This document shows positions 1 to 6,663 of a DNA stretch of 9,484 nucleotides, piece by piece. The stretch comes from Phycisphaerae bacterium (lineage in GTDB: Bacteria > Planctomycetota > Phycisphaerae > Sedimentisphaerales > Anaerohalosphaeraceae). A program made the translations under genes and the position numbers. The number at the start of each line of letters is the position of its first letter. The stretch's first letter is position 1. The notes beneath the pieces were generated by a model. That model worked only from the letters and a program-made list of their open reading frames with translations. It was not told the origin of the DNA and searched no databases. The stretch spans positions 1-9,484 of the forward strand of contig PXAQ01000140.1 in assembly GCA_003567095.1 (NCBI GenBank). Reading direction: 5' to 3'.

Positions 1-1
1 A

Positions 2-76
2 TCGGAGAGACAGGATTTGAACCTGCGACCTCTGCGTCCCGAACGCAGCGCTCTGGCCAAGCTGAGCTACTCTCCG
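2..76 (-). tRNA. tRNA-Pro (anticodon CGG)
   Basis: Read on the minus strand this folds as a complete cloverleaf. The 7-bp acceptor stem is CGGAGAG (76-70) pairing with CTCTCCG (9-3), with discriminator A at position 2. The anticodon stem CTGCG/CGCAG encloses the loop TTCGGGA, which puts the anticodon CGG at 41-39, decoding CCG (Pro). The T-arm contains GGTTCAAATCC. The 3' CCA is not encoded, since the base after the discriminator is T, so it must be added enzymatically. A G follows the anticodon, as is usual in tRNA-Pro. The gene has its own promoter just upstream and lies downstream of xerD on the same strand. Confidence 0.96.
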
Positions 77-93
77 CGGAAATTAAGTGTAAT

Positions 94-122
94 ATTATAT
101 AGGATAAAAAATGAAAGGGCAA
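94..122 (-). promoter_or_regulatory. Sigma70-type promoter for tRNA-Pro
   Basis: On the minus strand, TTGCCC (122-117) and a perfect TATAAT (99-94) are separated by exactly 17 nt. Transcription would start near position 87, about 11 nt before the mature tRNA 5' end at 76, which is typical of a bacterial tRNA promoter. It lies in the 76-nt gap between the xerD stop and the tRNA, so the tRNA need not depend on xerD transcription. Confidence 0.75.
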
Positions 123-152
123 GCCGCAAAATGCCAAAATTCTTCAATCTGC

Positions 153-1124
153 TCATTTGCGGGGGTGAAATTGCTTGTGAATGTTCTTGAGGCGGTCCTG
201 ATCGACGTGGGTGTAGATTTGCGTGGTGCGGATATCGGCGTGGCCGAGCATTTCCTGCAGGGAGCGCAAATCCGCCCCGCCGGCCAGCAGGTGAGTGGCA
301 AAACAGTGCCGCAGGGTGTGAACCGATAATTGTCGCGGAATTCCAGCCCGAAGTGCGTATTTTTTGACGATGCGCCAGAGATTGGTCCGGTCCAGCCCGC
401 AGCCGGTGCGCGACAAAAACAGCGCATCGGGGCTGCGAGGCGTAAGCAATAGGGGGCGCTGCTCGCAAATATACTTTTTGATGTATTGTGCGGCGGTTTT
501 TCCCAGCGGGACAATGCGTTCTTTGCGTCCTTTGCCAAAACACCGCACGTAGCCGATATCCAGATTCACGTCCCGCACTCGCAACCCAACCACCTCGCCG
601 GCTCGCGCGCCAGTAGCGTACAGCAGATAGAGCATCGCCTTGTCACGCTCATAATAAGGGTCCTCCGGCTGGGGGGTATTTAACAGATCCAGCACTTGCT
701 CCCTGCCGCAGATGCTGGGCAGTCGTTTCCAGAGCTTGGGCCCCTCAAGGGCGTCGGTGAAATCCTCCCGGACCGACCCGGTCATCATCCCGAACCGCAG
801 CAGCATCTTGATCGCTACCAGCGACCGGCTCAGGCTGTTTTCACGCAGACCGTCCTGCGAGAGCTGCCGGAGATACCCATAGACCGTTATCGCCGTGACC
901 CTGTCAAGTCCGCCTACGCGGTTTTGGCTGCAATACTCGCAAAATCCGCGCAGATCCCGCCCGTAGGCCAGCAGGGTATTGGCCGCCAGCCCCGCCTCGA
1001 CTGTCAGATAGTCCAGAAACTGCACCACCGTCTCGCCCAGCGGGTACGCGGCCAGCTTCGTTTTGAGCGATTGAACCTGGTTATTCAACATGTTTTGTCC
1101 GGTATCAGTACTGCCACACTGCAT
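153..1124 (-). CDS. xerD: Site-specific tyrosine recombinase, XerD-like
   Basis: This is a complete 323-residue tyrosine recombinase of the XerC/XerD family, which resolves chromosome dimers at dif sites together with FtsK. The N-terminal SAM-like core-binding domain covers about residues 30-115 (FLDYLTVEAGLAANTLLAYGRDL region). The catalytic domain follows. All expected catalytic residues are visible: Arg174 in ATGARAGE, Lys198 in the GKGRKERIVPLG hairpin, His269 and Arg272 in VHTLRH, His295 in LGHADI and the nucleophile Tyr304 in TTQIYTHV. The C-terminal RLKNIHKQFHPR tail resembles XerD more than XerC. The length is slightly above the usual ~300 residues. An in-frame ATG at 1091 would give a 312-residue protein, and neither start has a clear Shine-Dalgarno, so the start is uncertain. 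Its completeness and housekeeping-type sequence argue for a core gene, not a phage integrase. Confidence 0.93.
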   Translation of the reverse strand: MQCGSTDTGQNMLNNQVQSLKTKLAAYPLGETVVQFLDYLTVEAGLAANTLLAYGRDLRGFCEYCSQNRVGGLDRVTAITVYGYLRQLSQDGLRENSLSRSLVAIKMLLRFGMMTGSVREDFTDALEGPKLWKRLPSICGREQVLDLLNTPQPEDPYYERDKAMLYLLYATGARAGEVVGLRVRDVNLDIGYVRCFGKGRKERIVPLGKTAAQYIKKYICEQRPLLLTPRSPDALFLSRTGCGLDRTNLWRIVKKYALRAGIPRQLSVHTLRHCFATHLLAGGADLRSLQEMLGHADIRTTQIYTHVDQDRLKNIHKQFHPRK

Positions 1125-1149
1125 TTATCGGCAGTCCGGCGGATATAGA

Positions 1150-1178
1150 TTGAGAAGTTTTGGTTTTGCCGCTATAAT
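1150..1178 (+). promoter_or_regulatory. Near-consensus sigma70 promoter for the orphan lipoprotein
   Basis: TTGAGA (1150-1155, 5 of 6 matches) and TATAAT (1173-1178, perfect) are spaced by 17 nt. The predicted start near 1185 would give a 5' leader of about 62 nt before the ATG at 1247. This is among the best promoter matches in the window and points at the small lipoprotein gene. Confidence 0.75.
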
Positions 1179-1199
1179 CCCACCTGAATCGTAACGCAG

Positions 1200-1218
1200 C
1201 ACGGCCAAGATAGCCGTG
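1200..1218 (+). other. Hairpin in the lipoprotein 5' leader
   Basis: CACGGC (1200-1205) and GCCGTG (1213-1218) form a perfect 6-bp stem with a 7-nt loop, inside the predicted leader between the promoter and the ribosome binding site TAAGGA (1232-1237). There is no U-tract, so it is not an intrinsic terminator. It may stabilise the mRNA or simply occur by chance. Confidence 0.4.
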
Positions 1219-1246
1219 ATACATATTCAATTAAGGAATACAGGCA

Positions 1247-1804
1247 ATGCGATATCCAATCCTGATCAGTATGTCGGCGTTGATCGTAACGATCACGGCC
1301 GCCGGATGCGGCCCGGCGGTGCGCACCGAGGCCAGCCCCGAGCCGGCGGCCGTGGACGACAAGGCCGCCGCGATGGACGCCGCCGAGCAGACGCTGCGGG
1401 AAATGTACTTTACGATCGACAAATACGACGTTGACGCCGGCTACATTCGCACCCGTCCGCTGCGGGCGGGGCAATTCTTTGAGCTGTGGCGACGGGACAA
1501 CGCCTCGCCGCAGGCCTTTGCTCACGCCAACCTCGACAGCCTGCGGCGAACGGTGGAAATCGTCCTCGAGCCGGACAACGGCGTCATCGCTCTGCGCTGC
1601 ATGGTCACCGTCGAAAAGCTCACCCTGCCGCCCCAGCCGGTACGCAGTATAGCACAGTTGGCGGGGATATATACCGACAGCAGCCGCCGCGTTCAGACTC
1701 TGGCCCTCGAACGCCAGGTCGTCGCCCAAGCCGAGTGGATCAATCTGGGACCCGATGAAGCGTTGCAGCACTACATCCTAACCCAAATCCAGCGGCGACT
1801 CTAA
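1247..1804 (+). CDS. Small lipoprotein of unknown function
   Basis: This encodes 185 residues starting at an ATG preceded by TAAGGA about 10 nt upstream. The N-terminus is a lipoprotein signal peptide: Arg2, a hydrophobic stretch at residues 4-17, then the lipobox TAAGC with the lipidated cysteine at Cys21. The mature protein begins with an Ala/Pro/Glu/Asp-rich linker (about residues 22-45). A small globular domain follows with alternating hydrophobic strands, for example MYFTIDKYDVDAGYIRTRPL and the VEIVLEP...ALRCMVTVEKL region. It ends with a helix-rich tail containing WINLGPDEALQHYILTQIQRRL. I do not recognise the family. It is monocistronic with its own promoter, divergent from xerD and convergent with the GH57 gene. 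The lipobox supports membrane anchoring; the rest is undetermined. Confidence 0.85.
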   Translation: MRYPILISMSALIVTITAAGCGPAVRTEASPEPAAVDDKAAAMDAAEQTLREMYFTIDKYDVDAGYIRTRPLRAGQFFELWRRDNASPQAFAHANLDSLRRTVEIVLEPDNGVIALRCMVTVEKLTLPPQPVRSIAQLAGIYTDSSRRVQTLALERQVVAQAEWINLGPDEALQHYILTQIQRRL

Positions 1805-1917
1805 AAGCGAAGGGCAAAATCCAGACCCGCACCCCCAACCCCTGCGATATGGATCAGAACTGGTTCAAGCTGTTTTTCACTGCGCGTCCGCTATACGCTT
1901 TCCACCTTACTACTCTC

Positions 1918-1937
1918 GAGCCACTTGCAAGTGGCTC
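1918..1937. repeat. Perfect 20-bp palindrome after the GH57 stop codon
   Basis: GAGCCACTTGCAAGTGGCTC is a perfect inverted repeat. As RNA it would form an 8-bp stem with a TGCA tetraloop. It lies between two convergent genes, 3 nt beyond the GH57 stop codon (1943-1941, minus). Neither side has a good T-run; on the plus side TCTTTTC follows at distance. It could be a Rho-independent-like 3' end hairpin, a REP-type dispersed element or a protein-binding site. Confidence 0.6.
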
Positions 1938-1940
1938 TAT

Positions 1941-3158
1941 CTACGAGATCTTTTCGGCCGACTGGGGACGGGTGACAAGCGACTGGCCGCAACGGCCTTT
2001 CAGGTTGCTCAGGACATTCATAAAATTAATGTAAGAGTCGTAGGGCGACTCATACGGATTGAAGTATTTATGCACGTCGCCGTCGGCGAAATACTTGGTG
2101 CACATATAGTAAAAATGATCGGAGGTCTGGAGTTTACGCCAGTCCTCAAGAATGTCCTCGTTGCAGGTCTGCCTGACGAGCTTCTCGAGCTTGTACACTT
2201 CGTGCAGGGCGTTGGACTGCATGGCGTTGCCCAGCCACGCCGACAGGTCGCGCTCGGTATCGGCCCAACTGATGATGTGCGGGACATCCACCGTATCGAC
2301 CGGCTCAAGGGTATCAATCACCTCGCTGGGCGTCTTGAAGTCGTTGTCCGGGTGTTTGAGAATTTCCTCGGGCAGATGCCGCATAAAGTCAAAAATGCCG
2401 GTATCCTGCCACTGGTGCTCCCCGAACGTTTCATAATCCATAAAGAGATTGATGATGTGGCCGTTGCCGTTGACGCGGTTGACCCACCGGGCGAATTTCT
2501 CGGCGGTCAAAGGATACTCCTTCCAGTTGCGATTGCTGAATCGAAAGGCGATGTCATCGCTCAGGGAGTAATTTTTCAGCAGCAGCGCCAGGCGGCTGCA
2601 GCCGGCGGGTCGGTAGAGGAAATTGCTGTTGCGATGGCCGAGAATATGGTCGGCCCCCTCGGCCAGAATACCGTCAAAGCGGTCGATGGATTCGATCATC
2701 TCGGCCAGCCGGTTGTTGTAGACCAGCTCGGTATTGCGAAAAACGCGGGGCTTTTGGCCAAACAGCCGCTCAATGGTTTCGGTCTGCCTGTTGATCTGCT
2801 CGAGAAACTCCTCGCGCGAATAGAGGAAACTAAGGCTGTGGTGGTAAGTCTCGGCCAGAAACTCCACGCAGCCGGTCTCGGCCAAGGCGTCGAACGTGCT
2901 CATGACCTCCGGGCAGTATTTCTGGAATTGCTCGATGACCACGCCGGTCAGGCTGAAGGCCACACGGAACCGGCCATCGCTGCGGGCAATCGTATCCAAT
3001 AAGAGCCGATTGGTCGGCAGATAGCATTTGTCGGCGACTTTGCGGCAGATGGAGGCGTTCTTGAACTCGTCAAAATAACGCGGCGAATGGTCAAAGACCG
3101 TGTAATGCCTCAGGCGGAAGGGCTGGTGAACCTGAAAATAAAAACAAACCGATGCCAT
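1941..3158 (-). CDS. Glycoside hydrolase family 57 (alpha-amylase-like)
   Basis: This is a 405-residue GH57 enzyme, a cytoplasmic retaining alpha-glucan hydrolase or transferase acting on glycogen, starch or maltodextrin. GH57 signatures appear in order: HQP at 11-13 in the N-terminal strand, the ETYHHSL segment at 103-109, the nucleophile motif FRNTELVYNN with Glu144, the acid/base motif LFMDYETFGEHQW with Asp241, and SWADTERDLSAWLGN (297-311). The core ends with an aromatic segment, KYFNPYESPYDSYINFMNVLSNL. The length fits the short alpha-amylase-like GH57 subgroup. The start is supported by a GAGGG-type site a few bases upstream. The gene lies 37 nt downstream of the GT4 gene on the same strand, which suggests one operon. 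The last ~18 residues (GRCGQSLVTRPQSAEKIS) look like a non-conserved tail that abuts a palindrome. Substrate specificity cannot be told from sequence alone. Confidence 0.94.
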   Translation of the reverse strand: MASVCFYFQVHQPFRLRHYTVFDHSPRYFDEFKNASICRKVADKCYLPTNRLLLDTIARSDGRFRVAFSLTGVVIEQFQKYCPEVMSTFDALAETGCVEFLAETYHHSLSFLYSREEFLEQINRQTETIERLFGQKPRVFRNTELVYNNRLAEMIESIDRFDGILAEGADHILGHRNSNFLYRPAGCSRLALLLKNYSLSDDIAFRFSNRNWKEYPLTAEKFARWVNRVNGNGHIINLFMDYETFGEHQWQDTGIFDFMRHLPEEILKHPDNDFKTPSEVIDTLEPVDTVDVPHIISWADTERDLSAWLGNAMQSNALHEVYKLEKLVRQTCNEDILEDWRKLQTSDHFYYMCTKYFADGDVHKYFNPYESPYDSYINFMNVLSNLKGRCGQSLVTRPQSAEKIS

Positions 3159-3195
3159 AGTTGCACCCTCACTTTCTTAAATCCGTTTATTTTTC

Positions 3196-4539
3196 TCACG
3201 CGTGCTGAAACATCTCATTGTAGATCTTCAAGCACTTTTGTGCGGCCCCGGACCAGCGAAGCCGCCGCACTTCAAAGTTACCGTGCTCCCGCAACGTCAG
3301 TTGCAGCGGAGGATACTTCAGGACGGCAACAATCTTGTTGGCCATTTCGGTAATGTCCCAGAAGTCCACCTTCAGGACGTGGGTCAGAACCTCGGCGACA
3401 CCGCTTTGCTTGCTGATCAGCACCGGCACGTCGTAGTTCAGCGCCTCCAGCGGGGCAATGCCGAATGGCTCCGAAACCGACGGCATCACATACAAATCGG
3501 CCATCTCATAGACACGCTGCACGTCCTTGCCGCGCAGGAAGCCGGTAAACAGTACCTTGTGGCCGATGCCCATCTGGGCAGCCATTTCGATAATCCGGTG
3601 CATCATATCGCCGGTGCCGGCCATGACAAATTTGACGTTCTCGATCTCTTCAAGTACCTTTCGGGCGGCCATCAGGAAATATTCCGGACCTTTCTGCATC
3701 GTAATACGGCCCAGAAACAGGACGATTTTCTCGTCGCTGCGAATGCCGATATTGTTGAAGGCCACCCGATGCTCGGTGTTTTGCTCCACGCCGTTATAGA
3801 CCACCTCGACCTTGTCGCCGAGAACGCCGTACCGGCTGATGATAATGTTTCGTGTCAGGTAGCTGACGGCAATGACCTTGTGAGCGGCGTGCATTCCGCG
3901 ATGTTCAATATCATAAATCATCTGGTTGACGTGCTCGCCGCTGCGGTCAAACTCGGTCGAATGAACGTGCACGACAAGCGGCTTGCCGGTCACTGCCGCG
4001 GCGGCGATGCCGGCCGGATAGGTCATCCAGTCATGCGCGTGAATCACATCAAATTCTTCCTGAAGCGCCAGCCGGGCGGCCGCGGCGGCGTAGCGATGGA
4101 CTTCGGTGTACATATCCCCGCCATATTGTCCGCTGCCGATAGACTGATGGGCCAGATCGTCCCACTGCTGCATCGCCTCGTTCTGCTCGGCATCGGCAAA
4201 TCCCTGCTTTTCGACTTTTTCCTGGATAATCTCATCGATTCGCTGCTGATAGTACTCCGGCGTCGCATAAGGCTTAAGCAGCGAGTCAATCGAACGGAAC
4301 GCCACGCGGGCTGCGTCGCCGGCGTGCTCTTCGGCCTGGTCTTCGCGCTGGGGGCCGCGGATCTGCGAAGGACTGAGCATTTTAACGTGTGAGCTCTCCG
4401 AAACCTCAATGGGCTTGGGCAGGACAAAGATAATGTCCAGCCCGAGGTCGCTGAGGGCCTGAGTCAGGCCGTGGCATGCGGTCCCGAGGCCGCCACTGAT
4501 ATAAGGAGGGAACTCCCAGCCAAGCATGAAAATTCTCAT
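3196..4539 (-). CDS. GT4-family glycosyltransferase, glycogen-synthase-like
   Basis: This 447-residue GT-B glycosyltransferase probably transfers glucose from a nucleotide sugar to an alpha-glucan. The N-terminal lobe opens with MRIFMLGWEFPPYISGGLGT, a glycogen/starch-synthase-like start with a KxGGLG-type glycine loop (here ISGGLG). HAHDW (167-171) and HSTEF (193-197) are also in this lobe. A long charged insertion (about residues 60-150) separates the first strands from HAHDW. The C-terminal donor lobe carries GRITMQKGPE (277-286) with Arg278 and Lys283, and the E-x7-E motif SEPFGIAPLEAL with Glu357 and Glu365. The start ATG has GGAG 7 nt upstream. It is the first gene of a two-gene operon with the GH57 hydrolase, which supports storage-polysaccharide metabolism. 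A sucrose- or trehalose-type GT4 role is less likely given the partner. Confidence 0.92.
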   Translation of the reverse strand: MRIFMLGWEFPPYISGGLGTACHGLTQALSDLGLDIIFVLPKPIEVSESSHVKMLSPSQIRGPQREDQAEEHAGDAARVAFRSIDSLLKPYATPEYYQQRIDEIIQEKVEKQGFADAEQNEAMQQWDDLAHQSIGSGQYGGDMYTEVHRYAAAAARLALQEEFDVIHAHDWMTYPAGIAAAAVTGKPLVVHVHSTEFDRSGEHVNQMIYDIEHRGMHAAHKVIAVSYLTRNIIISRYGVLGDKVEVVYNGVEQNTEHRVAFNNIGIRSDEKIVLFLGRITMQKGPEYFLMAARKVLEEIENVKFVMAGTGDMMHRIIEMAAQMGIGHKVLFTGFLRGKDVQRVYEMADLYVMPSVSEPFGIAPLEALNYDVPVLISKQSGVAEVLTHVLKVDFWDITEMANKIVAVLKYPPLQLTLREHGNFEVRRLRWSGAAQKCLKIYNEMFQHA

Positions 4540-4541
4540 AA

Positions 4542-4552
4542 CCGGACTCCGG
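4542..4552 (-). promoter_or_regulatory. Ribosome binding site of GT4 inside a small inverted repeat
   Basis: On the minus strand CCGGAGTCCGG is an 11-bp inverted repeat. The central GGAG (4550-4547) is the Shine-Dalgarno of the GT4 gene, 7 nt from the ATG. A 4-bp CCGG/CCGG stem with an AGT loop would partly hide the GG of the site, so modest translational control is possible. Such a short stem may also be chance. Confidence 0.35.
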
Positions 4553-4646
4553 AATAATGATACGCCTCAGGTTGTCGGGAACAATAAAAATCCATTTTCA
4601 GCAAGACACTTTAAGGAGTAAAAATATCCATAAAACCGTTGAACTC

Positions 4647-4675
4647 AGTATAACCGATAATTAAGGCAACGTCTA
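4647..4675 (-). promoter_or_regulatory. Candidate promoter for the GT4-GH57 operon
   Basis: On the minus strand TAGACG (4675-4670, 4 of 6 matches to TTGACA) and TATACT (4652-4647, 5 of 6 matches) are separated by 17 nt. The start would be near 4640, giving a leader of about 100 nt before the GT4 ATG at 4539. The -35 element is weak, so this is a moderate prediction. Confidence 0.4.
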
Positions 4676-4904
4676 TATTATTTTGTAAAAAGTCAGAGGA
4701 TTTCAGTGTGAAAGTGCTTTTCATTCTCGTCTTCGAAACATATTTTGCCAAAACCGCCGCAAAGCGGATTACAAACGGCGGTGAGCTGGGAGTGGAATTC
4801 AACACTCTGCGTTATCATCCCAAGGGGGCGATCCGGCCAACTGGATACTTTTTATGTCGTGGTTTTGGGTTGCGTTTTTCGGCAGGTACGAACGAGCCAA
4901 TCAG

Positions 4905-4927
4905 GTTGGAATGTTGAGTTGGAATGT
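4905..4927 (+). repeat. Tandem 10-bp direct repeat upstream of the DUF1638 gene
   Basis: GTTGGAATGT occurs at 4905-4914 and again at 4918-4927, a 13-bp period with a TGA spacer. It ends about 52 nt before the start codon of the DUF1638 gene, a position where an activator or repressor could bind. No family assignment is possible from the sequence. Confidence 0.45.
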
Positions 4928-4979
4928 CATGAATCTTTTGCCTGTTTACGTTCCTGTCAAAATGTGTTAATTTGTGGGT

Positions 4980-5702
4980 ATGAGGTTGAAATTTATTACA
5001 TGCAAGGTGTTGCAGAAAGAGGCGTATTGCGTTGCCTCGAACTCGGAAAATATTGTCGATGTGGTGCTGGTGCCGCAGGGGCTGCACGATACACCGGAGG
5101 TGCTGCGCAGCGAGGTGCAAAAAGAGCTGAACAAGACCGTTGATGTGGCCGAGCAACCCTATGACGCGATTCTGCTGGGCTATGGCCTGTGCAGCAACGG
5201 CGTTGCCGGGCTCAGCTCGCCTGTTCAAACCGTTATTCCACGCGCCCATGACTGCATTACACTGCTGCTGGGCTCCCGGCAGCGGTATCAGGCGTATTTT
5301 GACAGTCATTGCGGTGTGTATTGGTACAGCTCCGGCTGGATCGAGACCGGCACCATGCCCGGGCCGCAGCGGTATGAAAAACTGCTGGCCGAGTACACCG
5401 ATACATACGGGCCGGACAATGCCCGCTATCTGATGGAGACCCAGCAGGCTTGGATGAAGGAGTACAGCTGGGCGACGTATATCGACTGGAACCTGCCCGG
5501 CAGCGCGGCGCAGAAAGAATATACCCGCCAATGCGCAGAATACTTGGACTGGCAGTTTGATGTCGTTGAAGGCGACCGCAACCTGATGCAGCGGCTGGTT
5601 GACGGACAGTGGGACGCGGAGGACTTTCTCGTTGTTTTGCCCGGCAAGCGGATCATCGACGATTTGACCTGCCCCGGCCTGATGCGAGCCGAGGAGCCAT
5701 GA
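4980..5702 (+). CDS. DUF1638-family protein (function unknown)
   Basis: This 240-residue soluble protein has the look of the DUF1638 family, whose biochemical role is not established; members are reported in anaerobes, some near corrinoid or methylamine genes. The recognisable conserved blocks are FITCKVLQ at the N-terminus, GLHDTP (34-39), [10 protein letters not shown] (65-74), [14 protein letters not shown] (86-99) and [11 protein letters not shown] (114-124). Cys8, Cys17, Cys71, His90, Cys92 and Cys111 make a Cys/His-rich set that might bind a metal or cofactor; this is inference. I chose the ATG at 4980 because it directly precedes the first family strand; a GTG at 4974 would add two residues, and neither has a strong Shine-Dalgarno. 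The stop overlaps the next start (ATGA at 5699-5702), so it is the first gene of a coupled operon with a phosphoesterase and mntP. Confidence 0.85.
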   Translation: MRLKFITCKVLQKEAYCVASNSENIVDVVLVPQGLHDTPEVLRSEVQKELNKTVDVAEQPYDAILLGYGLCSNGVAGLSSPVQTVIPRAHDCITLLLGSRQRYQAYFDSHCGVYWYSSGWIETGTMPGPQRYEKLLAEYTDTYGPDNARYLMETQQAWMKEYSWATYIDWNLPGSAAQKEYTRQCAEYLDWQFDVVEGDRNLMQRLVDGQWDAEDFLVVLPGKRIIDDLTCPGLMRAEEP

Positions 5703-6661
5703 ACAATTATTCACTGACGTTTACCCCGCTTTTGATTGTCTTATTGCTGCTGGCCGTGGTCTTTCTGGGCGAGGGGTATATACTGCTCGGCTACGCCGCG
5801 AAAAAATGCTCGGGCAAAAAAGTTGTTGTCCGCCGTCGGCATTGGGTCGTTCACGCATTGACTGCGGTGCTGGTGGGGTGTCTTTTGTACGCGGCCTTTG
5901 TCGAGCCGTACTGGCCGCAGGTGACTACCGTCCGACTGGGTACCGACAAGCTGCAAAACACCACGCTGCGGATAGTGCAGATTTCCGACCTGCATTGCGA
6001 CCCTAAGGCTCGGCTTGAGCCGCGCCTGGCGACAATCGTTAACGGCCTGGATCCGGACATTATCGTCTTTACGGGCGATGCCATCAATTCACGCGGCGGG
6101 CTTGAGCTGTTTCAGCAGACGCTGGCGGCGATGGAGGCGCCGCTGGGCAAGTTCGCCGTCCGCGGCAATTGGGATTACCGCTTCGGGACGGGGCTGTTCG
6201 AGCACACCGGCTTTGAGGAGCTGTCGCTCAGGGCGGTGCGCCTGGAAAAAGACGGCGAGCTGTTTATGGTCTGCGGCATCGGCTATCACCAGGGGCGCAT
6301 CAGTCAGCGCGCGATCGGTCAGCTTGATCTGGATACCTGGAACGTGCTGCTGTATCACAGTCCCGATCTGATCGCGTATCTGCACGGGCAGCCGATTGAC
6401 TTATATCTGGCCGGCCATACGCACGGCGGGCAGGTCGCGCTGCCGTTTTACGGGGCGATAACGACCTTAAGCCGCCACGGCAAGTCGTTCGAGGCGGGAT
6501 TGTATCAGGTCGGTGATATTGCGATGTATGTCAATCGCGGTATTGGCATGAGCGGCGTCGGGCCGCGGGTGCGTTTTTTTGCCCGGCCGGAAATTACGCT
6601 TTTTGAAATATATCCCGCTGATGCTCATGGCTCAGCGCAACACGATTTCCCGGAGAATTGA
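5699..6661 (+). CDS. Membrane-anchored metallophosphoesterase (YaeI/YkuE-like)
   Basis: This encodes 320 residues from the ATG in the ATGA overlap, with GAGGAG just upstream inside the DUF1638 gene. Two hydrophobic segments (about residues 8-30 and 49-70) form an N-terminal membrane hairpin. A calcineurin-like metallophosphoesterase domain follows with the expected metal-site motifs: ISDLHCD (Asp97, His99), FTGDA (Asp127), RGNWDY (Asn157), YHSPD (His220) and AGHTHGGQ (His240, His242). The family hydrolyses phosphomono- or diesters with a two-metal centre, often Mn or Fe; some membrane relatives act on lipid-linked pyrophosphates, but the substrate here is unknown. The usual GNHD motif reads GNWD, so the catalytic-site His is Trp158, a notable change. 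It sits between the DUF1638 gene and mntP; the upstream in-frame start at 5609 is rejected because it lacks such a site and overlaps the previous gene. Confidence 0.9.
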   Translation: MNNYSLTFTPLLIVLLLLAVVFLGEGYILLGYAAKKCSGKKVVVRRRHWVVHALTAVLVGCLLYAAFVEPYWPQVTTVRLGTDKLQNTTLRIVQISDLHCDPKARLEPRLATIVNGLDPDIIVFTGDAINSRGGLELFQQTLAAMEAPLGKFAVRGNWDYRFGTGLFEHTGFEELSLRAVRLEKDGELFMVCGIGYHQGRISQRAIGQLDLDTWNVLLYHSPDLIAYLHGQPIDLYLAGHTHGGQVALPFYGAITTLSRHGKSFEAGLYQVGDIAMYVNRGIGMSGVGPRVRFFARPEITLFEIYPADAHGSAQHDFPEN

Positions 6662-6663
6662 GC

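Larger units (their letters stand above)
4540..4979. other. Divergent intergenic region, 440 bp
   Basis: This is the spacer between the minus-strand GT4/GH57 operon and the plus-strand DUF1638 operon. It is AT-richer than the flanking genes in its left half. It holds a candidate minus-strand promoter (4647-4675), an inverted repeat ACCGCCG (4753-4759)/CGGCGGT (4776-4782) with an internal alternative CCGC-AAA-GCGG hairpin, and a 10-bp tandem direct repeat (4905-4914 and 4918-4927). A 69-codon open frame starting at a GTG at 4708, with AGAGGA upstream, is possible but unsupported. No RNA gene or mobile element is recognisable. Confidence 0.6.

Noticed and set aside
2..1124. tRNA-Pro next to a tyrosine recombinase, as at an integrative element junction
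   Set aside because: The recombinase faces the tRNA 5' end, whereas integrases usually sit at the 3' end used as attB. The protein is XerD-like with a full housekeeping signature, no tRNA 3'-end duplicate is visible in the window, and no phage or conjugation genes are present.
2070..3002. 310-codon plus-strand open frame opposite the GH57 gene
   Set aside because: The minus strand carries all GH57 motifs; the plus-strand frame has no domain features.
3202..4392. 396-codon plus-strand open frame opposite the GT4 gene
   Set aside because: Shadow of the GT4 coding sequence; no start signals or recognisable motifs.
4708..4917. 69-codon plus-strand open frame with GTG start and AGAGGA site
   Set aside because: No recognisable domain, mixed codon use, and it covers inverted and direct repeats that look regulatory. 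The upstream signal alone is not enough to call a gene.
4815..5714. Long minus-strand open frame (299 codons) opposite the DUF1638 gene
   Set aside because: It is antisense to a gene with clear conserved blocks, and its composition (many His, Gln, Arg, Pro) is typical of a shadow frame.
6658..6663. TTG start two codons before the mntP ATG
   Set aside because: The GGAG at 6652-6655 would be only 2 nt away; the ATG at 6664 has proper spacing.
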